A stretch of 64,000 bases of DNA from Anatilimnocola floriformis (GCF_024256385.1 NZ_JAMLFW010000001.1:2108001-2172000), one strand, 5' to 3'; numbered from the stretch's first letter, positions 9,798 to 19,764 are shown. Numbers and translations: made by a program. The notes: generated by a model not told the origin, from the letters alone.

Positions 9798-10861
9798 GAA
9801 CCACTCCGAATGACTTCCACTTCGCCGGCATCGGCTGCGCGATAGCCCGGCAAACTGTTGACCAGGCTACGATATTCCGCGCTCCGAATCGTTTTCACGA
9901 GAGCCACAATCCGCGGATCCGCCGCCTGCCGATGCGAGTAGCAAAGATCGTATTGATCTTCACAGATCGAGAAAAATCGCAGCTGTGCCTCTTCGCTCGC
10001 CAGCCGCAAACAGATGCCTGCCTCGGCCCACTCGTTGACGATGGCTTCGGCCACTGCGCGATGATCGCGGGCCGTGCGCTGCGGCAGGCGGGAATCGCCG
10101 CGGAGCTCATCCTGACATCGGCGAGCACCGGCGCCGGGCAATCGGCCGATCCAGCGGAGCGAACTCTTGGTTGCTTCGCGCAACGTACGCACCGCGGAAT
10201 CGCTCGCCACGGCCAGCCCTTCTTCCCACTGCGCGGCCCGCAACAACTGCCACGATTCGGCGGGCAAGCGGTCACGCACCAGCGCGGCATTGCCGGGCGA
10301 TTCATTCACGCGACTCAGATGCACTCCCGCCGCATGCACGAGCCCCTGCGCAAGGAGCGCGAGCGATTCGCCACTGGAACGCGACAGAATAAGGAGTCGA
10401 AAGGGCGACTGCCGTTCGTACAAGTTGACTAAAAACTGCGCCGCCGGATCGCAAGTCGCGATAACCAGCGTGCGCTGAGCGATCTCTTGTTTGTCGTCCA
10501 AGGGAGCCGGCTGTTGTGCGACACCGTCCGGCAAACGCTGTCCTGCGGTCGGCATTTCAACGGGATAGGCCAGCGTTCGACCGCCGACCTCTCCCAGCCA
10601 ATAGCGGGTCGGAAAATGATTCGCCGGCCAGGCCCACTCCGGCGGCGTCGCCTCGGCAAAGTGTCCGAACAGCTCTTCAACGGCGCACTCAAAGACCCGC
10701 GCCAGTTGCAGGGCGGCATCGACCGAGGGAGTGAGCCGGTTGCTTTCGATCGCACTAATGCCGGAGCGAGAAATGCCCGCCCGCTCGGCCAACTCGGCCT
10801 GCGACCAGTTGCGAGCTTCACGAAACGACTTGATACGATTGGTGAGTGGCACGTCTGTCAT
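9794..10861 (-). CDS. Xre-HTH regulator fused to a periplasmic-binding-protein-like domain
   Basis: 355 residues. Residues 5-65 form an Xre-type HTH (RIKSFREARNWSQAELAERAGISRSGISAIE). The rest resembles an intracellular PBP-like sensor: LVIATCDPAAQFLVNLYE, then VAEAIVNEWAEAGICLRLASEEAQLRFF and YDLCYSHRQAADPRIVALVKTI near the end. Such fusions are known as one-component regulators of molybdate/tungstate genes. The gene overlaps the TupA-like gene by four bases, supporting regulation of the same ligand. I chose the ATG at 10861; a GTG at 10882 would add seven residues but would place the start inside the perfect palindrome at 10862-10886. Confidence 0.75.
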   Translation of the reverse strand: MTDVPLTNRIKSFREARNWSQAELAERAGISRSGISAIESNRLTPSVDAALQLARVFECAVEELFGHFAEATPPEWAWPANHFPTRYWLGEVGGRTLAYPVEMPTAGQRLPDGVAQQPAPLDDKQEIAQRTLVIATCDPAAQFLVNLYERQSPFRLLILSRSSGESLALLAQGLVHAAGVHLSRVNESPGNAALVRDRLPAESWQLLRAAQWEEGLAVASDSAVRTLREATKSSLRWIGRLPGAGARRCQDELRGDSRLPQRTARDHRAVAEAIVNEWAEAGICLRLASEEAQLRFFSICEDQYDLCYSHRQAADPRIVALVKTIRSAEYRSLVNSLPGYRAADAGEVEVIRSGS

Positions 10862-10886
10862 GATCGTGGCGTTATAGTTCACGATC
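10862..10886. promoter_or_regulatory. Perfect 7-bp palindrome, candidate operator of the HTH-PBP regulator
   Basis: GATCGTG and its exact inverse CACGATC are separated by 11 bases. The spacer contains GTTATAG, resembling part of the ModE half-site CGTTATA. The site directly abuts the chosen start codon of the regulator, a good place for autoregulation. It sits about 150 bases from the divergent dehydrogenase fusion. Function is inferred from position and symmetry only. Confidence 0.45.
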
Positions 10887-11033
10887 GTACCTGTTGCCAG
10901 CAGAAGCGCGAGATTCTCCTCGATTCGGCCCGCACTTGCGCGGGGCTAGCGCTTTGCTTGCCTCGCCTCCGACCGGCACTTAGAGTAGACGCGTCTCCCC
11001 CCGTTGCCCGCCTCCATTGCAGAAGGTTCTCGC

Positions 11034-14000
11034 ATGCCTGGTCACGTGTTGCCTGGTTATCGGGAGATGCTCGCGCTCTTCGTTTGCCTCTTCGCCTCTT
11101 TTGTATTCGCCGAAGATAACAAGCCGACCGAAAAACCGTTCACGCGGCCGCCGACCGAGTTCAACTGCAAATTCACGCAGTTGCCAATCGAAATCGATGG
11201 GCTCGCCAAAGACCCCGCTTGGGAAACGGCCGAGGTGATCGATGGTTTTCATCTCCCTTGGCTCGGCGCGAAGGCTCGCGCGGGTCGGACCGCGACGAAG
11301 GCCAAGCTGTTGTGGGACAAAGACAATCTTTACTTCTTCGCCGAAATGGAAGACGCCGATCTGTATGCCGATGTGAAGGAGCAGGACGGTATGCTCTGGT
11401 CGAATGATGTGTTCGAACTTTTTTTCAAGCCCGCGGACGACAAGGAAGGGTATTACGAGTTTCAAGTGAACGCAGCCGGTGCGAAGCTCGATATGTTCAT
11501 TCCACGTCGCGGCGGCAGTGCGTATCAGCGATTCAAGGACGATGCGAAATTCGACTTCAAAGCGGCGGTGAAGCTCAAGGGCTCGCTGAATAAATGGTCC
11601 GACAAGGACGAAGGCTGGACCGTCGAAGGGAAGTTTCCCTGGACCGATTTTCTGAAGACCGGCGGCCGGCCCGATTACAACGAGAAATGGAAATTCACGC
11701 TCTGCCGCTACGATTACTCGGTCGATTTCGAAGGGCCGGAGCTCTCGACGATCGCGCCGCTCAAGCAGGCCAATTTTCATGCTTGGGAAGACTACGCCAC
11801 TTTAAAATTCCTGCCGCCGCAGGAAGAGCCGCAGGGGAAGAAGTTCGGCATTTATCCCCAGGGATACAAGCCGCTGACCACGTCGAAAGTGGTTGGCTCG
11901 CCCGATCCGCCGCTGCCGTTTCGCACGACGGCCGCTTATCCGAAATTGCCGATGACGTTTCCGATCGGCGCAAAACTGATTCCCGGCAGCGATGTGATGC
12001 TACTCATCGCGCAGAACAAGTCGTACGGTCCTTCGATGCTTAATCGCTTTCGCGATGACGCCGAGACGACCACGCTTGAGGAATATCTGCCGATCGCCAA
12101 CGGCGGCACCGCTTACGGCTTGGCCTTTCATCCCAAGTTTGCCGAGAACGGTTTTATGTATCTCGGCTGGAATGGCGCCTTCGATACCGACAAACTCGAC
12201 GACAAAGGGAAGCCGATCAAAGGACCGAAGATGACCCGCGTCACCCGGTACAAAATCGATACGAAGTCGCCGCACAATATCGACCCAGCGTCAGCCGTCG
12301 AGATCATCGCCTGGGTCAGCGATGGCCACAACGGCGGCGATGTAACCTTTGGCAACGACGGTTTTCTTTACATCACGAGCGGCGACGGCACGAGCGACAG
12401 CGATACGAATCTCGCTGGCCAAACGACCGATACGTTGCTTTCGAAAGTGCTGCGGATCGATGTCGATCATCCCAGCGAAGGCAAGCAATATTCAATTCCC
12501 AAGGACAACCCTTACGTCGGGGGTGATGTCTTTCGCCCCGAGACATTTGCTTATGGCCTGCGCAATCCCTGGCGGATCACGACCGATCCGGTGACCGGCC
12601 ACATTTGGGTCGGCAACAACGGTCAGGATTTGTGGGAGCAGGTTTATCTGGTTCGCCCGCGCGACAACTACGGCTGGAGCGTGTACGAAGGGAGCCACAT
12701 TTTTTATGCCGAACGAAAGCTCGGTCCCGATCCGCACACCAAGCCGACGGCGGAGCATCATCACACCGAAGCCCGCTCGCTGACCGGCGGCGTGGTTTAT
12801 CACGGCAATAAGTTCCCCGAGATCAAAGGAGCCTACATCTACGGCGATCACTCGACGGGCCGCATTTGGGGCATCAAGCACGACGGGCAGAAGGTGACGT
12901 GGCACAAGTTGCTCGCCGACACGGCGTTCAACATCACTGGATTCGCGCTCGACAAGAACGGTGAGCTACTAGTTCTCGATCACCGCAACAACGGCGAAGG
13001 AGGCATGTATCACCTGGAAGCAATTCCGCCGACCAACGAACAGCCGAAGTTCCCGCGCAAGCTGAGCGAGAGTGGACTCTTCACCGATGTCGCCAAGCAC
13101 GCGATGGTCGATGGTGTGGTGCCTTACTCGGTCAATTCACCGCTGTGGTCCGATGGAGCGTACAAAGAGCGCTTCATCGCGATTCCGGCGAACAGTGACA
13201 AAGACATGCGGATCGAATTCAACACCGGCAAGAGTTGGAACTTCCCCAACGATGCCGTGCTGGTGAAGTCGTTCGCCCTCGGCGAGGGAACGTCGCGGCG
13301 GTGGATCGAAACGCGTTTCATGGTCAAACAGCAAGGGGAATGGCTGGGCTATTCGTATCGCTGGAACGATCAGCAAACCGACGCCGACCTCGTCCCCGCC
13401 GAAGGAGCCGAACAAAAAGTCGGCGATCAGTTGTGGCGGTTTCCGAGTCGCACCGAATGTATGGTGTGCCACAGCCGTGCCGCAAATTTCGTCCTCGGCT
13501 TATCCGAACGACAGATGAATAAGGAGCATGATTACAACGGCGTCGTCGAACATCAGTTCGATGCGCTGTCGCGACTCGGTTTGCTCAAGATCAGCGGCGG
13601 CAACTCGGATTATCCCGCTCAAATCAAAGCGGCCTGGAAGACTGCTGGGCTCGATGAAAAGCAAATCAACGAAAAGTATCGCGAGCGAACAACCACGCGC
13701 GATCAACGGCCGATTCCTGCGACGCAATCGACGTTCGTAAAGAAGGCCGACGAGTACAAGAAGCTGCCGAATCCCTACGACGACAAGGAACCGCTCGAAG
13801 CCCGCGCGCGGTCCTATCTGCACGCGAACTGTGCGCACTGCCACATCGAAGCCGGCGGCGGCAACTCGCAGATGAACCTCGCCATCGAAGCCGAGTTTGC
13901 CAAGATGAAACTCGTCGGCGAAAAACCGCTGCATCACAAGTTCGGCATCGAGAATCCATTGCTCGTCGCGCCGGGAGAACCCGATCGCAGCGTGCTCCTG

Positions 14001-14147
14001 CATCGCCTGTCGCATCGCGGCGAAAAATCAGGTCAGATGCCGCAGATCGGCACGAATGTCGTCGATGCGGCCGCGGTGAAGTTGTTTCGGGATTGGATTA
14101 CAGAAGTGAAAATGCCGGTCGTGGAGCCGAAGCCTGAGAAGAAATAG
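11034..14147 (+). CDS. Secreted CBM9-like / PQQ sorbosone-type dehydrogenase / dihaem cytochrome c fusion
   Basis: 1,037 residues. A signal peptide (LALFVCLFASFVFAED) is followed by a CBM9-like domain (about residues 40-260: DGLAKDPAWETAE, LLWDKDNLYFFAEMED, NDVFELFFKP). A six-bladed GSDH-type dehydrogenase domain comes next (about 310-680: YGLAFHPKF, DGHNGGDVTFGNDGFLYITSGDG, YGLRNPWRITTDP). The C-terminal part has two c-type haem sites, CMVCH and CAHCH, the latter followed by IEAGGGNS. It probably binds a carbohydrate, oxidises it in the periplasm and passes electrons to its own haems. The cofactor is inferred from the family. AGAAGG lies seven to eight bases before the ATG. Confidence 0.85.
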   Translation: MPGHVLPGYREMLALFVCLFASFVFAEDNKPTEKPFTRPPTEFNCKFTQLPIEIDGLAKDPAWETAEVIDGFHLPWLGAKARAGRTATKAKLLWDKDNLYFFAEMEDADLYADVKEQDGMLWSNDVFELFFKPADDKEGYYEFQVNAAGAKLDMFIPRRGGSAYQRFKDDAKFDFKAAVKLKGSLNKWSDKDEGWTVEGKFPWTDFLKTGGRPDYNEKWKFTLCRYDYSVDFEGPELSTIAPLKQANFHAWEDYATLKFLPPQEEPQGKKFGIYPQGYKPLTTSKVVGSPDPPLPFRTTAAYPKLPMTFPIGAKLIPGSDVMLLIAQNKSYGPSMLNRFRDDAETTTLEEYLPIANGGTAYGLAFHPKFAENGFMYLGWNGAFDTDKLDDKGKPIKGPKMTRVTRYKIDTKSPHNIDPASAVEIIAWVSDGHNGGDVTFGNDGFLYITSGDGTSDSDTNLAGQTTDTLLSKVLRIDVDHPSEGKQYSIPKDNPYVGGDVFRPETFAYGLRNPWRITTDPVTGHIWVGNNGQDLWEQVYLVRPRDNYGWSVYEGSHIFYAERKLGPDPHTKPTAEHHHTEARSLTGGVVYHGNKFPEIKGAYIYGDHSTGRIWGIKHDGQKVTWHKLLADTAFNITGFALDKNGELLVLDHRNNGEGGMYHLEAIPPTNEQPKFPRKLSESGLFTDVAKHAMVDGVVPYSVNSPLWSDGAYKERFIAIPANSDKDMRIEFNTGKSWNFPNDAVLVKSFALGEGTSRRWIETRFMVKQQGEWLGYSYRWNDQQTDADLVPAEGAEQKVGDQLWRFPSRTECMVCHSRAANFVLGLSERQMNKEHDYNGVVEHQFDALSRLGLLKISGGNSDYPAQIKAAWKTAGLDEKQINEKYRERTTTRDQRPIPATQSTFVKKADEYKKLPNPYDDKEPLEARARSYLHANCAHCHIEAGGGNSQMNLAIEAEFAKMKLVGEKPLHHKFGIENPLLVAPGEPDRSVLLHRLSHRGEKSGQMPQIGTNVVDAAAVKLFRDWITEVKMPVVEPKPEKK

Positions 14148-14251
14148 TCGTCGACCGCTCCGCGGTCGATGAAACATGTTCACTGGCGATATCACACCTG
14201 GGGTGAATGGAGAGGCGAACTCCATTCATCGACCGCGGAGCGGATCGACGA
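14148..14251. repeat. Double-hairpin palindromic element between convergent genes
   Basis: A 26-base arm (14148-14173) and a 27-base arm (14225-14251) are inverse copies apart from one extra base, with a 51-base centre. The left arm folds on itself (TCGACCGC, TCC loop, GCGGTCGA), and the right arm does so with one bulge. It fills the whole space between the stop codons of the dehydrogenase fusion and uvrA. It could act as a bidirectional terminator or be a REP-like repeat unit. Confidence 0.7.
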
Positions 14252-14253
14252 CT

Positions 14254-17118
14254 TTAGCCCCGGACCGCGGCGAGGGAACCTATCAGCGAGATCCCCGTTA
14301 GATTGCCTTTCACTTTCGCCAATTCCTCCGGCGTACCTGCAAACATCACCTGGCCACCAGCATCTCCACCATCCGGCCCGAGGTCGACAATCCAATCGGC
14401 CGATTTGATGACGTCGAGGTTGTGCTCGATCACGAGCACGGTGTTTCCGCGATCGACGAGTCGCTGCAGGACCGCGAGCAGCAGACGAATGTCGACGAAG
14501 TGCAAACCGGTCGTCGGTTCGTCGAGTAAGTAGAACGTTTTGCCAGTATCGACCCGCGCGAGTTCGGTGGCGAGTTTGATCCGCTGGGCTTCACCGCCGG
14601 AGAGCGTGCTGCTCGGCTGACCGAGTTTCAAGTAACCGAGTCCGACGTCGCAGAGACTGGCGAGCGAGCGTTCGATCTGCGCGAAGTTGGCGAAGAAGGC
14701 ATGCGCGTCGCTGCACGACATCTCCAGGATCTCGGCGATGTTCTTTCCCTTGTAGAGGACCTGCAGCGTCTGCGCGTTGAAACGCTGGCCGTTGCAGACT
14801 CCGCAGGGGACAAAGATGTCCGGCAGAAAGTTCATTTCGATCCGTTGCAGCCCTTGCCCGAGGCAGGCTTCGCAACGGCCTCCGGCGACGTTGAAGCTGA
14901 AACGGTTGGCAGCGAAGCCGAGTTGCTTCGACTCTTTCGTAGCGGCAAAGACCTTGCGAATTTCATCCCACAGCCCGGTGTAGGTCGCGGGGTTGCTGCG
15001 GGCCGAACGGCCGAGTCCGCGCTGATCGATTTCGATCACTTTGTCGATCTGTTCGACGCCGGTGAGTGACTCGAACGCGAGCGGCTTCGGCGCCACGCCG
15101 CCGAGCTTGCGAATGAGCGCCGGGCCGAGCGTTTCGTTGATCAGCGTGCTCTTGCCGCTGCCGCTGACCCCCGTCACCGCGATGAACGTGCCGAGGGGGA
15201 AACTCGCGCTGACGTTTTGCAAGTTGTTCGCCGAGCAACCTGTGATGGTGATCGCCTTCTGCAAGTCGGCTGACCGGCGTTTCGCAGGCACAGCAATCAC
15301 TTCGCGGCCACTCAGAAACGCGCCGGTGAGCGACAGGGGATTGGCAATCACTTCGGCAGGAGTTCCCTCGGCCACGACCTGGCCGCCGCCGCTTCCCGCG
15401 CCGGGGCCCATGTCGATCAGCCAATCGGCTTCTCGCATCATGGCTTCGTCGTGCTCGACGACCAGGACGGTGCTGCCGTTGGTTTGCAAGTCGCGGAGCG
15501 AAGCGATCAGCCGATCGTTGTCGCGCGGATGCAAGCCGATCGAAGGTTCGTCGAGGATGTAGAGAATGCCCGCGAGTCCCGCTCCGATGCCGGTAGCCAG
15601 TCGCACGCGTTGAAATTCGCCGCCGCTGAGCGTATCGCTGCCGCGGCCGAGCGTGAGATAGCCGAGGCCGACGCGTTGTAGAAAGCTGAGCCGGGTTCTG
15701 ATCTCGCCAAGGATCGGCTTGGCGATTTCGGCGTCCTGGCCGCCGAAGCGAAGTTCGGTGAAAAACTTTGTCGCGGCGCTTACCGACATCGTTACGATCT
15801 GCTGAATGTTTTTCTCGCCGACGCGCACGCCCAGCGCCTCGCGCCGCAGGCGTGAGCCGCCACACTCCCGGCAGTCAACTGCTCCGCGCAGCGAAGCGAG
15901 CTGCGCTTTGCGAGTTTCATCGGTCGCCGTGGCCAAGTCTTGCTCTAGCAAGGTGAACACGCCCGGAAATCGATCCGGCGTCTCGGCAGATTCTCCATCG
16001 AGCAACTGCTCGTAAACCTTCTCCGGCAATTCATTCCACTTCGTCTCTTCGGATAGACCATTCTTCTGCAGAAAGGCCTCGACTTTCGCGCGCAGCTTTT
16101 TTACCGGCGCGCTCTTCACGCCCTTCCACGGTGCGATCACGCCTTTCGCCAGCGACAAACGGCGATCGGGAATGACGAGATCAGGATCGAACTGCTCCAG
16201 CACGCCGAGGCCTTCGCACTTTGGGCAGGCGCCATACGGGCTATTGAAGCTGAAGGTGCGCGGCTCGATTTCGGCGAGGTTCACCTGGCAATTGGGACAG
16301 GAAAACTTGGTGCTGAAGAGGCGATCGGTCCACAGCCCTTCGGTGGTGGTGCCGGCTGTTTTGGCTTGCAGTTCTTTTTCCGGTTCGAGATAGCAGGCGA
16401 TGAGCGCGCCTTCGCCGTGTCGCGCGGCGAGTTGCAGCGACTCGGAGAGTCGTGAGTCGACGCCGGCGCGAACGACAATGCGATCGACGACGGCTTCGAT
16501 GGTGTGATTCTTCTTCGCATCGAGCGCAGGAACCGCATCGAGCTCGTACAACTGCCCGTCAACTCGCACGCGCACGAGTTGCGCTTTCCGCACGGCGGCG
16601 AGGGCTTCGGCATGTTGTCCCTTACGGCCGCGCACCAGCGGCGCCAGGATCAACAGCTTGGTTCCTTCCGGCAGAGTGAGGAGCGTTTCCTGCACCTGTT
16701 CGAGCGACTGCGTACGCACCGGCTGACCGCAGACATGGCAGGAGACATCGCCCAGGCGGCTAAGGAGCAGGCGGAGATAGTCATAGATCTCCGTCGTCGT
16801 TGCCACGGTGCTGCGGGGGTTTTGGTTGCCGGGGCGTTGGTCGATGCAAATGGTCGGCTGCAGACCTTCGATGGAGTCGACATCGGGCCGCTCGAGTTGC
16901 TGCAGGAACTGGCGGGAATAAACGCTCAGGCTCTCGATGTATTGCCGCTGCCCTTCGGCGTAGAGCGTGTCAAAGGCCAGGCTACTTTTGCCGGAGCCGC
17001 TGGGACCGGTGATGACCACCAGTTGGCCGCGGGGGAGGTCCAGATCGACGTTTTGCAGGTTGTGCGTGCGGGCGCCGCGGATGGCGATAGCAGCTTGCGA
17101 GGGAGCTTGAGTTGGCAT
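14254..17118 (-). CDS. uvrA: UvrABC excision nuclease subunit A
   Basis: 954 residues, close to the usual 940-960. UvrA is the damage-recognition ATPase of nucleotide excision repair. The first Walker A is [10 protein letters not shown] (residues 37-46), followed by the UvrA hallmark [20 protein letters not shown]. Zinc-binding cysteine pairs include CHVC and CPNC...CPKC. The first signature is [15 protein letters not shown] with [13 protein letters not shown]; the second half has [25 protein letters not shown] and [14 protein letters not shown] start at the ATG of MPTQAPSQ; the frame extends 33 codons upstream into a repeat-derived sequence. No clear LexA box was seen. Confidence 0.95.
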   Translation of the reverse strand: MPTQAPSQAAIAIRGARTHNLQNVDLDLPRGQLVVITGPSGSGKSSLAFDTLYAEGQRQYIESLSVYSRQFLQQLERPDVDSIEGLQPTICIDQRPGNQNPRSTVATTTEIYDYLRLLLSRLGDVSCHVCGQPVRTQSLEQVQETLLTLPEGTKLLILAPLVRGRKGQHAEALAAVRKAQLVRVRVDGQLYELDAVPALDAKKNHTIEAVVDRIVVRAGVDSRLSESLQLAARHGEGALIACYLEPEKELQAKTAGTTTEGLWTDRLFSTKFSCPNCQVNLAEIEPRTFSFNSPYGACPKCEGLGVLEQFDPDLVIPDRRLSLAKGVIAPWKGVKSAPVKKLRAKVEAFLQKNGLSEETKWNELPEKVYEQLLDGESAETPDRFPGVFTLLEQDLATATDETRKAQLASLRGAVDCRECGGSRLRREALGVRVGEKNIQQIVTMSVSAATKFFTELRFGGQDAEIAKPILGEIRTRLSFLQRVGLGYLTLGRGSDTLSGGEFQRVRLATGIGAGLAGILYILDEPSIGLHPRDNDRLIASLRDLQTNGSTVLVVEHDEAMMREADWLIDMGPGAGSGGGQVVAEGTPAEVIANPLSLTGAFLSGREVIAVPAKRRSADLQKAITITGCSANNLQNVSASFPLGTFIAVTGVSGSGKSTLINETLGPALIRKLGGVAPKPLAFESLTGVEQIDKVIEIDQRGLGRSARSNPATYTGLWDEIRKVFAATKESKQLGFAANRFSFNVAGGRCEACLGQGLQRIEMNFLPDIFVPCGVCNGQRFNAQTLQVLYKGKNIAEILEMSCSDAHAFFANFAQIERSLASLCDVGLGYLKLGQPSSTLSGGEAQRIKLATELARVDTGKTFYLLDEPTTGLHFVDIRLLLAVLQRLVDRGNTVLVIEHNLDVIKSADWIVDLGPDGGDAGGQVMFAGTPEELAKVKGNLTGISLIGSLAAVRG

Positions 17119-17134
17119 CGGTGCATGATAGGGA

Positions 17135-17181
17135 GGAAGGGATGAAGAGAGGAAGGGATGAAGAGAACCCTTCCTCTCTTC
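17135..17181. repeat. Polypurine tandem repeat and 14-bp hairpin upstream of uvrA
   Basis: A 16-base purine-rich unit is repeated exactly in tandem (17135-17150, 17151-17166). Bases 17144-17157 are a perfect inverse of 17168-17181, giving a 14-bp stem with a 10-base loop. It lies 17 bases upstream of the uvrA start in the divergent spacer shared with the hydrolase gene. A role in uvrA expression is possible but unproven. Confidence 0.65.
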
Positions 17182-17308
17182 CCCGTTTTCCTCAATTGAT
17201 CTTCGCGGCGACGGCACTTAAACTACGCACAGGGGTTCACTTCCGAGTTTTTTCATGGCAAGTTGCCACCCTTCTTCTCCAATCGCTCACCTTTCCTGGG
17301 ACTTGCGT

Positions 17309-18259
17309 ATGGCAGTGCTTCGTCAATGGTTGGCAATCGCCGGGCTGCTTGGCCTGGTGGTCTGCGGTGTTATTCCTGCCGCGGCGCAGAATGCGGCTCC
17401 CAATGCCGCAAAGAATGAACCGCCCAAGCTGCCGGAGCCCGAAGACATCAGCCGCGAGACCAAGGACGGCGTGGCATTGAGGATGACCTATTTCCCGGGC
17501 ACCCTCGGCAAAAAGTCGGTGCCGGTCATTCTGCTGCATGGTTGGGGCGGCCAGCGCGGAGATCTGGAAGGGCTGGCTCGGCTACTGCAGTCGTATGGTT
17601 ACACGTGCCTGACGATCGACATGCGCGGGCATGGCCAGAGCCTGAAGATCAAAGGGGTCGACAAGGAAATTGACCGCGAGAAGTTTGTGCGGAACGACTT
17701 GCGGAGCATGTCATATGACATCGAAGCGGGGAAGAAATTCCTGCTCGAAAAAAATAACGCCGGCGAGTGCAATATAGAAGCCCTGGGAATTGTCGCCTGC
17801 GACGTAATGTGCACGGCGGCCATGCAGTGGTCGATCGCCGATTGGGCCGCGCCGGTTTTGCCGGCCTTCAAGCAAGGTCAAGATGTGAAAGCCCTCGTGC
17901 TGCTGTCTCCCTCGCCGACGTTCAAGGGTTTTGAGGCGAACGATTTCTTCACCAATCAAGTTACCCGCAAGCAACTGTCGGTCATGCTGGTGTCTGGAAG
18001 CAGTGACGCCAAGTCCTACGCAGAAACCAAACGCCTGCACACCAAGTTGCAAGGTTTTCACCCCAAGCCGACCAATGATCCCGAAACCGACAAGAAGAAT
18101 CAGGACCTGTTCATGGTAACTCCTGATACGGAACTGCAAGGCTCGAAGCTCATTAACAAGGCCCTGCCGATTGCCAATAACATTGCCAACTTCCTGAAGC
18201 TGCGGCTGGTGGAAAAGCAGGATACCTACAGCTGGACCGAACGGAAGAGCCCGTTTTAG
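17309..18259 (+). CDS. Secreted alpha/beta hydrolase-fold protein without canonical nucleophile serine
   Basis: 316 residues with a signal peptide (WLAIAGLLGLVVCGVIPAAAQ). VPVILLHGWGGQRGD is the oxyanion-hole region, LTIDMRGHGQSL the next conserved strand, and KALVLLSPSP a later one. At the expected nucleophile elbow, GxSxG is replaced by VACDVMC (bases about 17785-17812), so Asp or Cys might be the nucleophile, or the protein may be inactive. An Asp nucleophile is known in epoxide hydrolases and haloalkane dehalogenases of this fold. The start is at MAVLRQW; an earlier ATG at 17255 adds 18 residues before the signal peptide. Substrate unknown. Confidence 0.7.
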   Translation: MAVLRQWLAIAGLLGLVVCGVIPAAAQNAAPNAAKNEPPKLPEPEDISRETKDGVALRMTYFPGTLGKKSVPVILLHGWGGQRGDLEGLARLLQSYGYTCLTIDMRGHGQSLKIKGVDKEIDREKFVRNDLRSMSYDIEAGKKFLLEKNNAGECNIEALGIVACDVMCTAAMQWSIADWAAPVLPAFKQGQDVKALVLLSPSPTFKGFEANDFFTNQVTRKQLSVMLVSGSSDAKSYAETKRLHTKLQGFHPKPTNDPETDKKNQDLFMVTPDTELQGSKLINKALPIANNIANFLKLRLVEKQDTYSWTERKSPF

Positions 18260-18411
18260 GCCTTGGCACGAGCATTTCGCGGCAATTTCGCGAACATTGC
18301 AAATCCGTCGCTAATTGAAACTCCCGCACATCAGCGGTATGCTGCGGGTAGCAGATCCTTTCCCCAACGGGGCAAATCGCGCCGTTGTCAGTCACTTTGC
18401 GGAGTTTCCTC

Positions 18412-19764
18412 GTGAGTCATTCTCCTTCCAAGTCCGACTCTCCCTCGCGTCGCGACTTCATTCGCCAATCAGGCTTGCTCGCCGCTGGCGCTGCCATCGC
18501 CGGGCCGTTGGCTGTTTCGCGCTCGGCACATGCTGCTGGCAGCGACACGATCAAGATCGGTTTGATTGGTTGCGGTGGCCGTGGCACGGGCGCCGCCATT
18601 CAAGCGCTCAACACCTCGGGTGGTGAAGTGAAGATCGTGGCCTTGGCCGACGTCAAGGAATCGAGCGTCGCTCAAGCTCACCGCGGCATTTCGGGTCAGC
18701 ACAAAGACAAGATCGACGTGCCGAACGAACGGAAGTTCGTGGGCCTCGACGGCTATCAAAAGGTGCTCGAAACCGATTGCGACATGGTGATCCTCGCCAC
18801 GCCGCCTGGTTTCCGGCCGACCCACTTCGAAGCCGCGGTGAACGCCGGCAAGAATGTCTTCATGGAAAAGCCCGTCGCCGCTGACGTGGCTGGCGTGAAT
18901 CAGGTGCTGAAGGCCACCGCCGAAGCCAAGAAGAAGAACCTGGCCGTTGCCGTCGGTCTGCAGCGCCGCCACGAGCGCAAGTACATGGAGACGGTCGCCA
19001 AGATTCAAGAAGGCGCCATCGGCGACATCATTCTCGCCCGCGCTTATTGGAACGGTTCGCGTCCTTGGCTCCGTCAGCGTCAGCCCGGCATGACGGAAAC
19101 TCAGTTCCAGATCAACAACTGGTACTACTTCAACTGGCTGAGCGGCGATCACATCAACGAGCAGCACATCCACAACCTGGACGTGATCAACTGGATCAAG
19201 AACGGCTATCCGGTTGAAGCGCAGGGCATGGGTGGTCTCGTCAATCAGAACGAAACTAAGTACGGCGAAATTTTCGATCACCATTTCATCGAATATAAGT
19301 ACGCCGACGGCACGATCATGTACAGCCAATGCCGCCATCAACCTGGCTGCTGGAACTCGGTCGCTGAATACGTGCACGGCACGAAGGGTCGCGCCGACGT
19401 GAGCGGCTCGAAGATCTACGACGAAGCCGGCAAGGTACTGCACGACTTCGGCAAGCTCGGTGGCGACGGCCATCAGCAAGAACATCATGATCTTTTTGCC
19501 GACCTGCGAGCGGGGCGCGTTCCGAACGAAGGCGAATGGGGCGCCAAGAGCACCATGACCGCCATCCTCGGCCGCATGGCGACCTACACGGGCCAAGTGG
19601 TGAAGTGGGATAACGCGTTGCGGGAAAACAGCTCGCTGGCGGACTACCAAAAGCTGCTGTCGTTCGACCAGGAAGCCCCGGTCAAGCCGCTGGCCGATGG
19701 CTCGTACCTGCAGCCGATCCCCGGCAAGGGCATGGGCAGCTTCAGCGTGCCAGGCAAGTCGTAA
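18412..19764 (+). CDS. Tat-exported Gfo/Idh/MocA-family oxidoreductase
   Basis: About 450 residues. The N-terminus has a twin-arginine signal, SRRDFIRQSGLLAAGAAIAG, followed by a cleavage-like SAHAAG. The Rossmann motif IGLIGCGGRGTGA and the conserved EKPVAADVAG identify the Gfo/Idh/MocA family, which uses NAD(P) on sugars or inositols. These Tat-exported members are very numerous in planctomycetes; their substrates are mostly unknown. I choose the GTG at 18412 because GGAG lies seven bases upstream and the Tat signal then starts normally; an in-frame ATG at 18385 is the alternative. A clear terminator follows. Confidence 0.85.
   Translation: MSHSPSKSDSPSRRDFIRQSGLLAAGAAIAGPLAVSRSAHAAGSDTIKIGLIGCGGRGTGAAIQALNTSGGEVKIVALADVKESSVAQAHRGISGQHKDKIDVPNERKFVGLDGYQKVLETDCDMVILATPPGFRPTHFEAAVNAGKNVFMEKPVAADVAGVNQVLKATAEAKKKNLAVAVGLQRRHERKYMETVAKIQEGAIGDIILARAYWNGSRPWLRQRQPGMTETQFQINNWYYFNWLSGDHINEQHIHNLDVINWIKNGYPVEAQGMGGLVNQNETKYGEIFDHHFIEYKYADGTIMYSQCRHQPGCWNSVAEYVHGTKGRADVSGSKIYDEAGKVLHDFGKLGGDGHQQEHHDLFADLRAGRVPNEGEWGAKSTMTAILGRMATYTGQVVKWDNALRENSSLADYQKLLSFDQEAPVKPLADGSYLQPIPGKGMGSFSVPGKS

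Noticed and set aside
8964-10861. A complete tungstate ABC importer operon
   Set aside because: Only the binding protein and a regulator are present; the flanking genes are a DUF1559 protein and a dehydrogenase fusion.
17237-17539. Minus-strand frame across the hydrolase start
   Set aside because: It overlaps the signal peptide and first strand of a gene with a clear fold, and it has no features of its own.
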